From the NCBI GenBank assembly GCA_934456295.1, contig CAKSHB010000003.1, positions 1-64,000 on the forward strand: a DNA stretch of 64,000 nucleotides, in the 5' to 3' direction. The stretch comes from an uncultured Clostridia bacterium. GTDB lineage: Bacteria > Bacillota > Clostridia > UBA1381 > UMGS1253. Positions 8,121 through 18,900 of this stretch are shown in pieces (the first letter of the stretch is position 1; each line of letters begins with the position of its first letter). The position numbers were made by a program, and so were the translations under genes. Below the pieces are notes generated by a model. The model had not been told where the DNA came from. It did not search any database and was given only the letters and a program-made list of their open reading frames with translations.

Positions 8121-11100
8121 ATGAAAAAAAGACGGTTGCTCTGCGTTGCTGTAGCCGCATGTATACTGCTGGGGCTTTTGCCGCAGACTGCATTTGCGGA
8201 ACACAGGGACTTTGGCGGACGCTCACAGATGAACTGGGCGGACTGCTCAAAGGGCTGGGGCTATGTTACTCTGAGCGAGGGCAAAATCCTCAAAGCGGGC
8301 GAAGGCGGAAAGCTTGAGGATATTGACAGCAGCTATTCCGTATTTAATCAGTTCCGCTATAACAGAGGGCAGAACTATTATGACGGTTCCAGCAAAAATG
8401 CAACCTTTGCATATGATACGACACAGTCGATATATGGGGCAAAGCTTGCCGAAGGAAAGTATTTTTATGCGGTATATGATAATGCGAATGACAGAAATAA
8501 CTACAAGGTAGACTTTGCGGCAAACTTTGACAGCTATCTCAAGCAGCTTATCAAAAAAGGAGATATAGAGGTTGCGATTGTTGCCGAGGCAAACAATTAC
8601 AACGGTTCGACGAATAAGCAGCGCGGAATTGCAAACCTGCGTTTCTATTCAAACGCATCTTCAATTCAGCAGGAGATAACGACATCGGAGGATAACTATG
8701 ACGGCACGCGTACGGTTTCTGCCGGCTGGCAGAAGCTCAACACGGATATAACGCGAATGATGCTTAACCTGCGTTCAACGCGAAAAGGTCTGAAAAAGTT
8801 CAACAAGAGCTATGTTTCAAAGGTCAGAGTATTTATACGCGATAACGTCGGACCGAAAGCGTCATCGTGCGGAATATACAGCGGCGATTTTACATCGCGC
8901 CAGAACATAAACGGGACGACTGTGTATACGGCGGCGCCGGGCAGCACAATACGCTACTATGTTCAGTTTGACGAAAAAATTAAGGCGAGCGACACAGGCA
9001 ATCTGAAGCTGCGCCTTAAAAGCATGCTTGAGAAGGATACCGATAAAGCGGGCTTTGATGCGGAAGTGGAAAAGGTTGAGGGCGACAGAATAATATTCAA
9101 ATACAAAGTGCCCGACAATACCTTTGGCAATTATGAGCTGAAGGTCGGCGCAGATGCGGCAAAGCTTATCGGCGGAAAAGACCGTATAACCGATATAGCC
9201 GGAAACGCGCTGACTGATGAAAAAGTGGCATTTACGGCAAAAAAAGGATACACGGTTGATGATACAAAAACTCGTCTTACATCAAATTCATTTACGGATA
9301 ACAGCAAAAAGCCGTATCCCCCCGTTTCAAACATCAAAAAGGACTGCAATGTGTACGGTTCTGTTCCGTCCGATATAATATCATCGGGCGCAAATTCGGC
9401 ACAGCCGACGATTTTCTCGGCAAACGGCGCCAAAAAACCTGTGTTCAGAATTGTGCTTGATGACGAGATACAAAAACGTTATCTGAACTCGTCGACAAAG
9501 CTGAAGCTTCAGGTTTATGATATGAACAGAAACAAGGTCAGCGGCAGATACGTATACGCAAATCTTGCCGGTGCGAGAATTGTGGGTGTTGATAAAACTT
9601 CGGCGACAAACAGCATAAAGTCGGACGCATACACGGAGCTTTACTTTACATATACTCCGCAGGAAATCAGCGGATATCCGATGTATATGTTAAACTTTGC
9701 CGGCGCGGAAAATGAGAAGGGCGACTTTGTTTTCGAGGATGACGTTCTTACATGCGGCGGAAAGCTCCGCAATATTTCCGACACGGAGGTTGACGGCAAA
9801 AATCTCATAGTTCCGAAAAACTATAAGGATTTGCTGCCGCTCAGCATTAATCTGACGATTGATACCCAGCCGCCTCAGCTTTCAAAGACGACGCTGAACA
9901 GCGAATGGGCAAAAAAATTCAATTCGGACGCAAGCCTTCTGTTTACAGATGACGGCGGATTTGACGTTAACGGAGCAAATATTTCGCTGGTATATTACGA
10001 AAACGGCGCAAAAAAATATCTGACGGTCGGAGCGGGCAGCAGAAACAGAACTGTTGTAAACCTTGCGGCAAACCGTGTGCAGGGAACGAAAAATTCGGCA
10101 TCGGTGGATTTGAGCAGCATAAGGCTGCTTGAGGATTATCCGGCGGATTATCCTTTGTATCTTGAGTATACATTAAAGGATAAGGCGGGAAATACGGCGA
10201 CAAATGCCGGCAAAAACGACATAAGGGTATATCTTGACAATACGGCGCCGACGGTGAGCAGCGTTGAGTTGGAAAACAAAAGCGGAAACGTGATTGTAAA
10301 GTATGGCGTGACAGATACGGGCGTGGGAGAAATCGACCCGTTTATAGAGTATGTGCTCACAAACTATACGGACAAAACTCAGGAAAAACTGACGCGTGAG
10401 GATAAAGAGCAGCAGATACCCGTAACGGGCAATCAGGGCAAATTTGACAGATGGCAGGTTGAGGCATATTTTTCCGATACTGTCGGAAACAAAAGCAAAA
10501 CGCCGGCAAAATCAGGCTTGTTCTCAACAGCTCTTCGCACACTCATCATGGAACTTAAAGACAGCGCCGGAAACGCTGTGTCTGACAGGCATGTGATTAC
10601 GGCGGATACATCGAAAATCCCGTCGAGCGACGCAACATTTACGGTGAAGTATGGCTGGAAGAAAGGTTCGGGCGCATCTGACAGCGATATGAAATCGACG
10701 GTAAACTTCGGCAGTGCGTCGGAGCTTGCGGCGTTTAACTTTGCGTCGGAGGAAATACAGAAGCAGTATAATTCGGGCGATTTGTTTGACGGCGAGTTTA
10801 CGCTTGTTACAGATGTGCTCATGCTGCCCGATAACAGCAGACAGTTCTTTTCGCAGAATTTCTATTTCGACGTAAAAGCGCCCGAGGGAGTAATTACGGT
10901 TGAAAAGGAACGCGACGGCGTAAATACGTCATATGACATAGTGTATGACTTATATGACGATGCGGCAGAGTATAAAAACGGCGCATATGTGAGCACGAAA
11001 AACATCGATTTTTCAAGCGGAAATGCGCCCGTGATGAAGCTTTATATAGATGGAAAGCTTGCGCAGACATATACGCTTTCCACATTTAAATCCTCAAAAA

Positions 11101-14100
11101 CAATCGATTTCCTTTCCGAGTTCGGAGGAAAAGAGGAGTTTGCGGACGCTCTCACGGCAAAGGCTGAAATAACTTTTAAAGATAAATTCGGTCACAGCAC
11201 GACAATCGAGAGCGAGGAGATGGCGGTTGACTTCAAAGCGCCCGAGGTTACGGCGATTGAAGTTTCGGCAAAAAATCTGCTCGCACGCGGTGAGGACACA
11301 TATGTTATAAACGGCTTTGAAGATATAGGCTCGATAACGGCGCGCTTTGCCGATAATGCGTCGGATAAGCTCGACGTAACATATGTCAGCAGCGGCACAT
11401 ACAACGTGACGCGTATCGGTGCATACGAATTTGCGATAAAAAATCTGATGCGCAGCGATTTTTCGCCGGCATATGACGGCATTACAAGATACAATTATAC
11501 ATTTAATGTAACGGATATGGGCAAAAATTCGGCATCGGGTTTTGTTTCATTTATACTTGATCTGAACGCTCCTACAATCTACTATGCCGATTTGTCGGGG
11601 ATTGAGAATAAGACAAACGCCGACAGCGTTGAGGTTGAGATGTACTATGACCATGACGAATATGAAACGCCGGAGGATATTGTTATAACGGCGGACGGCG
11701 CAGAGATTGCAGATAAGAGCGAGATTGGCGTTATAAAGCTCCGTGTAACGGAAAACGGAACGGTTACGGTGAGAATCGTTGACGCAAAAGGCAAAACCGG
11801 TGAAAAGAGCTTTGAAGTAAACTGCTTTGACCGTGAGGCGCCTGTTATAACGCTTGACTCGATACAGCAGACACCGGAAACGGGCGCGTCGAAATACGGC
11901 TCACTCACGCTTTCGGCAAGCGATAACCATTCGCTGACGGTTATGGGCGTTGCAATCACGAAGGGCGAACCGGGCGAAGATGACTTCTTTGAGGAGGCGG
12001 CGTCAAACCGCATAACGGGCTACAGCGGCAGCGGCGAAGAGAAGATGCCGATATATGCGGAGAACGGATATTTCGGCGACGAATCGGGCAACGCATATGC
12101 AAGCATTGTTCCCGTAAGCGGAGCGCCGGTATCGGGCAATGTGTCATCGGGCTATAAGGTATCATACGGCGCGCTGCCCGACGGAAGATACGGCATATAT
12201 GCAAAGGTTTCAGATAACGCAGGCAACGTGACAATTGAAAAGGTTGCGGAGATTGAGGCAACAAATGCCGCCGCAAAGGCCGAAACGGAATATACGCCCG
12301 GCAGCGATATGCCGACGGGAGGCGATGTAACCGTAAGGGTTCGCACTGATATGCGCACACAGCTTCTGCACAGCATGGACTCCGAGGGTAATCTTGAGGC
12401 GATGAAGGAAAATGCGGCAAAGAGCCGTTCGGAAGGGTATACATACAGTTACGGCGGAGAAACAAAGACGCTGACGTTTGATGAGGCACATGCAAAATAT
12501 CTGGAAATCGCAAGAAAGTACTGTGAAGATGAGCAGAGCCTCAGCGATGAGGAAAAATATCTCGTAAAGTATAAGCCGGATTGGGACCAGTATGAAAGAT
12601 ATGCAGGATTTTTAAACAGCGGACGCTATATAGAGCCGACAAACGACCTTTTGGACTATCTGCTTAACCGCTGCATGTACGGAGAAGGGTCGGCGGCGTT
12701 TGGACATGAGTCCTGTCTGGACGTTGATACATCATTAAATCTCGGGCTCAGAATGGACGGTATATACGACAGCGATTATGAAAACATAATTCATCCCTTG
12801 ATGACTGCGGGCATAGTCGGTGAGGCGATGATAGAGGAACCGGGAACACCGGAGGGAAAAATTCCTTCACTGTCACCGGGCAGCATGCACACGATTGCGC
12901 TGAATTTGTACCCTGAGAAATTTGATGATTATGTTGTAAACAGCGAAGATTTCGACAAAGAAAATCTTGAGCTTGGACGGCAGAGCATAAGTGAGGACGA
13001 ACTTGAGATAGAAAATCCGTTCAGAGGCAGACAGAGCGTTTCTTCTGCGGAGCTGTATGAGATATTCGGCACAGACTTCGATTTGTCGCTTGTAAAACCG
13101 ACGGCGGACGGAATGTACGAAAATCCGTTTAACGCGGATGATTACACGATTGTTGTAAGCGAGCTTGACAGCACACTGCGCAGTTATATGTCATCTTATC
13201 TGTCGGATTATACGCAGTATTACAAAAATCCGTTTAACGCAACATATGACGAGATGAATTATGCGGAAATAAAGAAGGTTCTGCGCGCGGTTCCGAAATT
13301 CCAGAAAATGCGTGAGAACATCGTTGAGGCTGCGGCGAATAAGTACGTGATAAGCTATATGGCAATGAGCGGCGGCGTGTTTGCAACGGAACATATGCTG
13401 ACCTTCGGGGATAACATAAACAGAAAGTATGCGCTTATGGACGAGGTCGGCAGAATGACCGAGCTTCCGATATTTATAGACTGGATTGACCATTCTGTAC
13501 CGTATGTGCCGAGAGAAAACATCGTGCTCAGCATAAACGGAGCGCCGTTTGAGGCAAAATATACAAACGCATCTTCGGGCAGCGTCCGGGTAACGCTTCC
13601 GTCAGCCGGCATATTTAACGAATACCGCCTCATGAACATACCCGACGGCGCTGTCGGAGTACAGGACGGGCAGACCGTTGCCGGTGAAAAGATGTACACG
13701 GGCTTTACGCTTGAGGTTACGGATAACATGAACGTTGAGTTTGATGTGCTTAATCCGACAAAATCGGAAACGGAGCTTTCGCATCAGATATACACGGTAA
13801 ACTGCTTTGACAGAAACGCACCGTCGTGCGATGTTGTGTATTCGCCGCAGAAACCGACTGACGGTTCGAGCGTGAATACAGATGTTGTTGTGAGCCTGAA
13901 CGGCATAGAAGACGACCGTTCGGCGGCGGAAAACATTATTGCGCCCGTGCAGACATACACATTTGCCCAAAACGGCACATATGAGTTTAAACTGACGGAC
14001 GAAGCCGGAAATGAAACAATAGTTCCGATAAATGTAGACTATATAGATAAAACGCCCACAGAGCTTACGGCAGAGTTTACGAGCGGAACAGAAACGCTTG

Positions 14101-15956
14101 ACGTTTCAAAAGATTTTACTGTGAGCGAAAATAAGGGCGACTACAGAAATACGAGCTATACATATGAATACAAAGGCGGATATCTGAAAGATGATGTCAG
14201 CGCGTCGGTTTATTTCAGAGGCGAGCAGGTTAAGCTCATGAATATAAGCGATGACGGCGTGCACACATATGGGCACACGGCAAAATCGGGCAGCAAGGGA
14301 ACAATAATAATAAAGGGCATAAAGTTTGATAAAGAGCCGCCGGAGGCAAATGTTTCATACACACATATCGCGGCGGCACAGGGCAGCAAGGACTCCGTGA
14401 GAGCGGATATAACGCTGACGGATAACATAAGCCAAAGCATTTCGCTCATATCTGTTTCGGGACGCGATAACGACGGCAAAGAATACTCTGATGCAGATGT
14501 CAGTGTTAACGCTGACGGCAGCAGAAGCATAACGTTTAAAAATAACGGTTTTGCAAATGTGCTGTTCGGCGATGAGGCAGGAAATACGACAGAGGTGGCA
14601 CTGAATGTATCAAACCTTGACAGAAGTGTGCCGAGAGCGTTTGTAAGCTACAGTGCGGTAACACCGACAAATTCGGACGTTACGGCGCATATCAGCCTCA
14701 GCAAGCTGGCTGACTATCAGATATACGGCGAGAACAACACGCTCATAAAGGATTATACCGGTTCATATTCGGGCTACATAACATATGTGTTTGAACAGAA
14801 CGGTACAAGATACTTCAAGTTCCGCGACATAAGCGGAAATGAAACGGAGGGACTTCTGGCGTCGGTAAGCAATATCGATAAAGAAAAGCCGGAGCTTGAG
14901 GCATCGGTAAGATATAATGAGGCGCCGGACGGCAGCGGACAGTTTGAACGTTTCCCCGGTGCGGCAACAATAGTGCTCAGTGTAAAATCTGCAAACGACA
15001 TACTAACCGGCGGCGAAAATGATACGATATTTATTCAGAATGCCGCACAGTCACCATATCATACGGTGCTGAGCAACGGAAGATATGCGTTTAAGTATAT
15101 GGACGAAGCAGGTAACTTTGATGTGCTGTATGTAAACGTTGACGGCATAGATACGACGCTTCCGGAGGCAACAGCCTCGGGCAATCCGACCGAATGGACA
15201 AATAAGGCTCCGACGATTACAGTGAGCGCTCTGCCGAAGGCGTCGGGCATAAAGGCTTATATATACCAAAACGGTGTAAATAAGGAAAGCACAAGCTTTA
15301 CCCCGACACAGAACGGAACATATTCGTTTATGGTTACCGACGAAATCGGAAACAGCAGCACATATAAGGTAGTTGTTGACCATGTGGATTTAAATGCTCC
15401 GACTATGACGATAAATACACAAAACGTTTATAAAGGCAACCGCGACATATTTATAAATGCGGGAGAGTTTGATAAAGATGCATTTGAAGATGTAGCCGCA
15501 AGCGACGGCGAATCGGGAGTGGTATCATCTGTGCCGACAATCGAGTACGGTGCGTTTGACCAAGATAAACCGGGCAAATACCCGATATACTTCAGGGCAC
15601 GCGATAATGCGGGCAACGAAACAACGCTGACGCGCAATATTCTGGTAATAGGTCCCGATGATGTGTTTGCGGCAATAAACGACCAGCTTGTTATGCCGAA
15701 CAGCCAGGTAAACTACCTGCTCGGCGACGAGCTTACGCTTTCATTCGTAAATGCGGACAAATCGGGCAACAAGGTTTCATACGCGTTTGCAAAAGGATTT
15801 TATAACGGCGCTCAGATGAAGGGCAAAGACTTTAAAGTGCTTACAGGGCCTGACGCAAAAATAAAGCTTGAGCCCGAAGAAACGGGAATGTATACATTGT
15901 TTGTACAAACCGAAAACAGGAACGTAATGGTTATGTATGTGTTTATCGCAGGTTAA
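8121..15956 (+). CDS. giant exported protein with many Ig-like modules
   Basis: 2611 residues. Start at 8121 has GGAGGAGA upstream. Signal peptide: K-K-R-R then a hydrophobic core ending A-F-A near residue 26. Residues ~30-240 form a unique N-terminal region. From about residue 245 come at least a dozen Ig-like/bacterial-surface modules, most joined by a D-x-x-x-P-x linker (D-N-T-A-P-T, D-L-N-A-P-T, D-R-E-A-P-V, D-K-T-P-T, D-K-E-P-P, D-L-N-A-P-T) and a G-N-x-T turn. Residues ~1420-1800 are different: helical, acidic, with three N-P-F motifs about 35 residues apart. No SLH, LPXTG or cell-wall motif is seen at the C-terminus (...M-Y-V-F-I-A-G). It ends 12 bases before the SLH-anchored giant protein, so the two may assemble together. 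Function unknown; adhesion or glycan binding is inference. Confidence 0.8.
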   Translation: MKKRRLLCVAVAACILLGLLPQTAFAEHRDFGGRSQMNWADCSKGWGYVTLSEGKILKAGEGGKLEDIDSSYSVFNQFRYNRGQNYYDGSSKNATFAYDTTQSIYGAKLAEGKYFYAVYDNANDRNNYKVDFAANFDSYLKQLIKKGDIEVAIVAEANNYNGSTNKQRGIANLRFYSNASSIQQEITTSEDNYDGTRTVSAGWQKLNTDITRMMLNLRSTRKGLKKFNKSYVSKVRVFIRDNVGPKASSCGIYSGDFTSRQNINGTTVYTAAPGSTIRYYVQFDEKIKASDTGNLKLRLKSMLEKDTDKAGFDAEVEKVEGDRIIFKYKVPDNTFGNYELKVGADAAKLIGGKDRITDIAGNALTDEKVAFTAKKGYTVDDTKTRLTSNSFTDNSKKPYPPVSNIKKDCNVYGSVPSDIISSGANSAQPTIFSANGAKKPVFRIVLDDEIQKRYLNSSTKLKLQVYDMNRNKVSGRYVYANLAGARIVGVDKTSATNSIKSDAYTELYFTYTPQEISGYPMYMLNFAGAENEKGDFVFEDDVLTCGGKLRNISDTEVDGKNLIVPKNYKDLLPLSINLTIDTQPPQLSKTTLNSEWAKKFNSDASLLFTDDGGFDVNGANISLVYYENGAKKYLTVGAGSRNRTVVNLAANRVQGTKNSASVDLSSIRLLEDYPADYPLYLEYTLKDKAGNTATNAGKNDIRVYLDNTAPTVSSVELENKSGNVIVKYGVTDTGVGEIDPFIEYVLTNYTDKTQEKLTREDKEQQIPVTGNQGKFDRWQVEAYFSDTVGNKSKTPAKSGLFSTALRTLIMELKDSAGNAVSDRHVITADTSKIPSSDATFTVKYGWKKGSGASDSDMKSTVNFGSASELAAFNFASEEIQKQYNSGDLFDGEFTLVTDVLMLPDNSRQFFSQNFYFDVKAPEGVITVEKERDGVNTSYDIVYDLYDDAAEYKNGAYVSTKNIDFSSGNAPVMKLYIDGKLAQTYTLSTFKSSKTIDFLSEFGGKEEFADALTAKAEITFKDKFGHSTTIESEEMAVDFKAPEVTAIEVSAKNLLARGEDTYVINGFEDIGSITARFADNASDKLDVTYVSSGTYNVTRIGAYEFAIKNLMRSDFSPAYDGITRYNYTFNVTDMGKNSASGFVSFILDLNAPTIYYADLSGIENKTNADSVEVEMYYDHDEYETPEDIVITADGAEIADKSEIGVIKLRVTENGTVTVRIVDAKGKTGEKSFEVNCFDREAPVITLDSIQQTPETGASKYGSLTLSASDNHSLTVMGVAITKGEPGEDDFFEEAASNRITGYSGSGEEKMPIYAENGYFGDESGNAYASIVPVSGAPVSGNVSSGYKVSYGALPDGRYGIYAKVSDNAGNVTIEKVAEIEATNAAAKAETEYTPGSDMPTGGDVTVRVRTDMRTQLLHSMDSEGNLEAMKENAAKSRSEGYTYSYGGETKTLTFDEAHAKYLEIARKYCEDEQSLSDEEKYLVKYKPDWDQYERYAGFLNSGRYIEPTNDLLDYLLNRCMYGEGSAAFGHESCLDVDTSLNLGLRMDGIYDSDYENIIHPLMTAGIVGEAMIEEPGTPEGKIPSLSPGSMHTIALNLYPEKFDDYVVNSEDFDKENLELGRQSISEDELEIENPFRGRQSVSSAELYEIFGTDFDLSLVKPTADGMYENPFNADDYTIVVSELDSTLRSYMSSYLSDYTQYYKNPFNATYDEMNYAEIKKVLRAVPKFQKMRENIVEAAANKYVISYMAMSGGVFATEHMLTFGDNINRKYALMDEVGRMTELPIFIDWIDHSVPYVPRENIVLSINGAPFEAKYTNASSGSVRVTLPSAGIFNEYRLMNIPDGAVGVQDGQTVAGEKMYTGFTLEVTDNMNVEFDVLNPTKSETELSHQIYTVNCFDRNAPSCDVVYSPQKPTDGSSVNTDVVVSLNGIEDDRSAAENIIAPVQTYTFAQNGTYEFKLTDEAGNETIVPINVDYIDKTPTELTAEFTSGTETLDVSKDFTVSENKGDYRNTSYTYEYKGGYLKDDVSASVYFRGEQVKLMNISDDGVHTYGHTAKSGSKGTIIIKGIKFDKEPPEANVSYTHIAAAQGSKDSVRADITLTDNISQSISLISVSGRDNDGKEYSDADVSVNADGSRSITFKNNGFANVLFGDEAGNTTEVALNVSNLDRSVPRAFVSYSAVTPTNSDVTAHISLSKLADYQIYGENNTLIKDYTGSYSGYITYVFEQNGTRYFKFRDISGNETEGLLASVSNIDKEKPELEASVRYNEAPDGSGQFERFPGAATIVLSVKSANDILTGGENDTIFIQNAAQSPYHTVLSNGRYAFKYMDEAGNFDVLYVNVDGIDTTLPEATASGNPTEWTNKAPTITVSALPKASGIKAYIYQNGVNKESTSFTPTQNGTYSFMVTDEIGNSSTYKVVVDHVDLNAPTMTINTQNVYKGNRDIFINAGEFDKDAFEDVAASDGESGVVSSVPTIEYGAFDQDKPGKYPIYFRARDNAGNETTLTRNILVIGPDDVFAAINDQLVMPNSQVNYLLGDELTLSFVNADKSGNKVSYAFAKGFYNGAQMKGKDFKVLTGPDAKIKLEPEETGMYTLFVQTENRNVMVMYVFIAG

Positions 15957-15968
15957 GGGGGGAATAAC

Positions 15969-18900
15969 GTGAAAAGAAAAGTATCGCTGAGAGCGCTGTC
16001 GCTTATTCTGACGCTCACACTGTTTGCCGGCATAATTCCGTCAAACATAGTGTTTGCATCGGACACGCTGAGCGTGGGAAACGGCTACATTGAAGTGGTA
16101 ATGCCGGCGGACGGTTCATCATACGGCATAAATACGCTCAAGGGCAACCCGTCAAAGCGCTTTGATGACAACCAGCCGCTGCTTTATGACGGCGACGACA
16201 AATTTGCGACCTCATATACAACTGTGAGAATTGTGAAAGATTTTCACGGCGCAAATGAGGAAGTAAACGATTATGTTTACGGCAGCTCAAAGGGAACGAT
16301 GATACAGCCGCCGCAGGAGCAACAGATTGACGGCGAAAACCGTGCGATTGTCAGCGTGTGGAGTGTTGACGGCGTTGAGGTTACACAGACGCTCACAATA
16401 AATTCAAACACGGCGAGTGCGCACGGCGGCTATGCAAACATCAGTTATTCTTACAAAAACACAAATGCGGAGAGCGTATGGGTTGGTATAAGAATACTGC
16501 TTGATACAAAAATAGCCGGAAATGACGGCGGACAGTTCTACAAAAACGGCGGAAGCACGCCGATAACAAAAGAGGTTGAGTTTGAGGGCGACAGCATACC
16601 CGAATGGTATTCGATATCCGACAGCGTCACATACTCTACAACGACCGCATACGGACTTTTAAAGAACAGCTCGATGCGCCGTTATCCCGACGCGGTTCAG
16701 ATGGCGCACTGGTTCAATCTTGCAAACACGCTGTGGGATTATGAAGTAAACGGAAGCGTAAACTTCGATGATTACTATAACGAGTATCAGTATCCCGACA
16801 GCGCTGTGGCGGTCATGTTTAACACAGAGCAGGTTTCACCAAATCAGACGCTTTCCGTTGATACGATGTACGGCGTAGGAGAGCTTAACGGTATGGAATC
16901 AACATCGGATTTTTGTGTGATGACGGTTACGCAGGATAAACTCATAACGGCGAACAGCGATAATTCGGGCTATGAGAATAACGGCGAAATTACACTCTAT
17001 GTAACGATAGATAATTCGGACGCCGACTCAAAGCAGATTGTTGACGGAAAATTAAAGCTCGTTTTTGAAGATAAGCTTGTTGACAACGAGCTGAATATGA
17101 CGCAGGAGCCTGCGCTGTGGGTGGCAACGGAAAAAGAAGAAGATGAAACGATAAGTGTCGGCACAATAAACCGCGGTGAGATAAAGCGCAATATTCCCGT
17201 AAAGCTGAAGGCAAGACCTGTGTATGAAAAGAACAAAACAAACACAGACCCCGATGCGCCGGAGATAGTATATGCGCCGACAGAAGGCTACAGCCTGCGC
17301 AAAAGCATAGACACGCGCAAGGTCACAATGCAGCTTACGGGCGACGGAACACCAATTCCTTCGGTTGCAAGCAAGATTGTAACACTGCCGTCACTCGGCG
17401 CCGGTGTGGATATAGGGTTTACGGGAATTGACCCGAAAATCATATATTATGAAGGTTACTCATATTTCTCAGTTCAGGGCATAGGCGACAACTTCGGCGC
17501 ACTTGCCGATAAAGCGAACTGGTCGGCATACCTGAGAAACGTTGTAACAGGCGACATAATAAATATGGACAGTTTCAACTGTTCTGCCGATGTCATAAAC
17601 AAACAGCTCGGACTGTTGGTTGACATGGGCGGTGTGCTCGGTGAGTTTGAGCTTACGGTTGAGTTTAAAAATAACCTTGCCCATCTCGGGAAAAGGGTGT
17701 TTTCGGACGCTGAGGATCACATAAAGACATCGACGGACGAAAAGTATAAAAACCGCGGATACTCGATTGCTGTCATAGCAAGAACGGGCGCTGCAAACGA
17801 TTATGCAATGCGCCTGTTCTCGGCAGAGGCGGGAGCTGCGCCGATTGAGGAGCAGTTTGAGGAGTATAAAGAAAAAATTGAGGAAAGCAACGGCGAAATC
17901 CTCATAGAGGGACGCGGCGTGTTTAAGGTATTGTATCGCGAGGGCATAACCGCCGATAATGCAACCTCAACAAAAGGTATGGTTATAAGTACAAATATCA
18001 GCGAAACAAATACGGACCTGATTGGTTTTGAAACGATACCGGGTTCGGACAACATAAAGCTGAACCGTATAATGTACTATAACGCAATGACGCCGCTGAG
18101 GTTTACCGCGTCGGGCTTTGATGAAAACGGAAAGCCGAACGAGATGAGGGTTGACGGCGACGGCGATTTGAGCATTATAAACGCCTCTACTATATGGAAA
18201 CACAAGTTTATGATACGCATGCTTCTTGATGACATATACGCCTACTCCGACGATGATGAGGGCGGCTTGTCAAACACAGTATCTCCCCAGTTACAGCTTT
18301 TGGGCGGAGGCTGGCTGTTACAGAATATGGGCGGATTTATATTCACGCTCAACTATGGCGAGCTTGGCTGTCAGGACGGCAGATACACAATAAACTTCAG
18401 CGGTTCGGTTTCATTCCCTCTCGGAATGAATAAAGACGACGATGAGGCTGCAGCTGCATCAAATAACGGCGATACAGGCGCCGGAGAAACTCCGCGGCAG
18501 ACACAGTGGCAGGCGGCGCATCCGTCGGCAGCAGGAAACCGAAGCGAGCAGTCTTCACAGCAGACGGCGATTGCGCCGACGCAGCAGGAAAACCAACAGG
18601 CGTCGGGCAGCGCGGGCGGAAATCAGACCGGCAGCCGTAACAGCAAATTGTTCAAAGAAGGCAACTCTGCAACAAATACTCTCGGAAAATTCGGCGACGG
18701 CGGTTCGCTGGGAATATCGGTTGATTCGATTTTGTTCGGAGAGCATGAGGACAGAGATGACGAAAATAAGATTACAACGGGATTTGTCGGCATAGCGGCA
18801 TCGGTTGAGCTTGAACTGCCGTCATCGGTATTTCCGGCAGGCGGTTCGCAGAACAATGACTCGAGGCTGACGAGCGGCGCTGCAAGCTCAAACCCGACCG

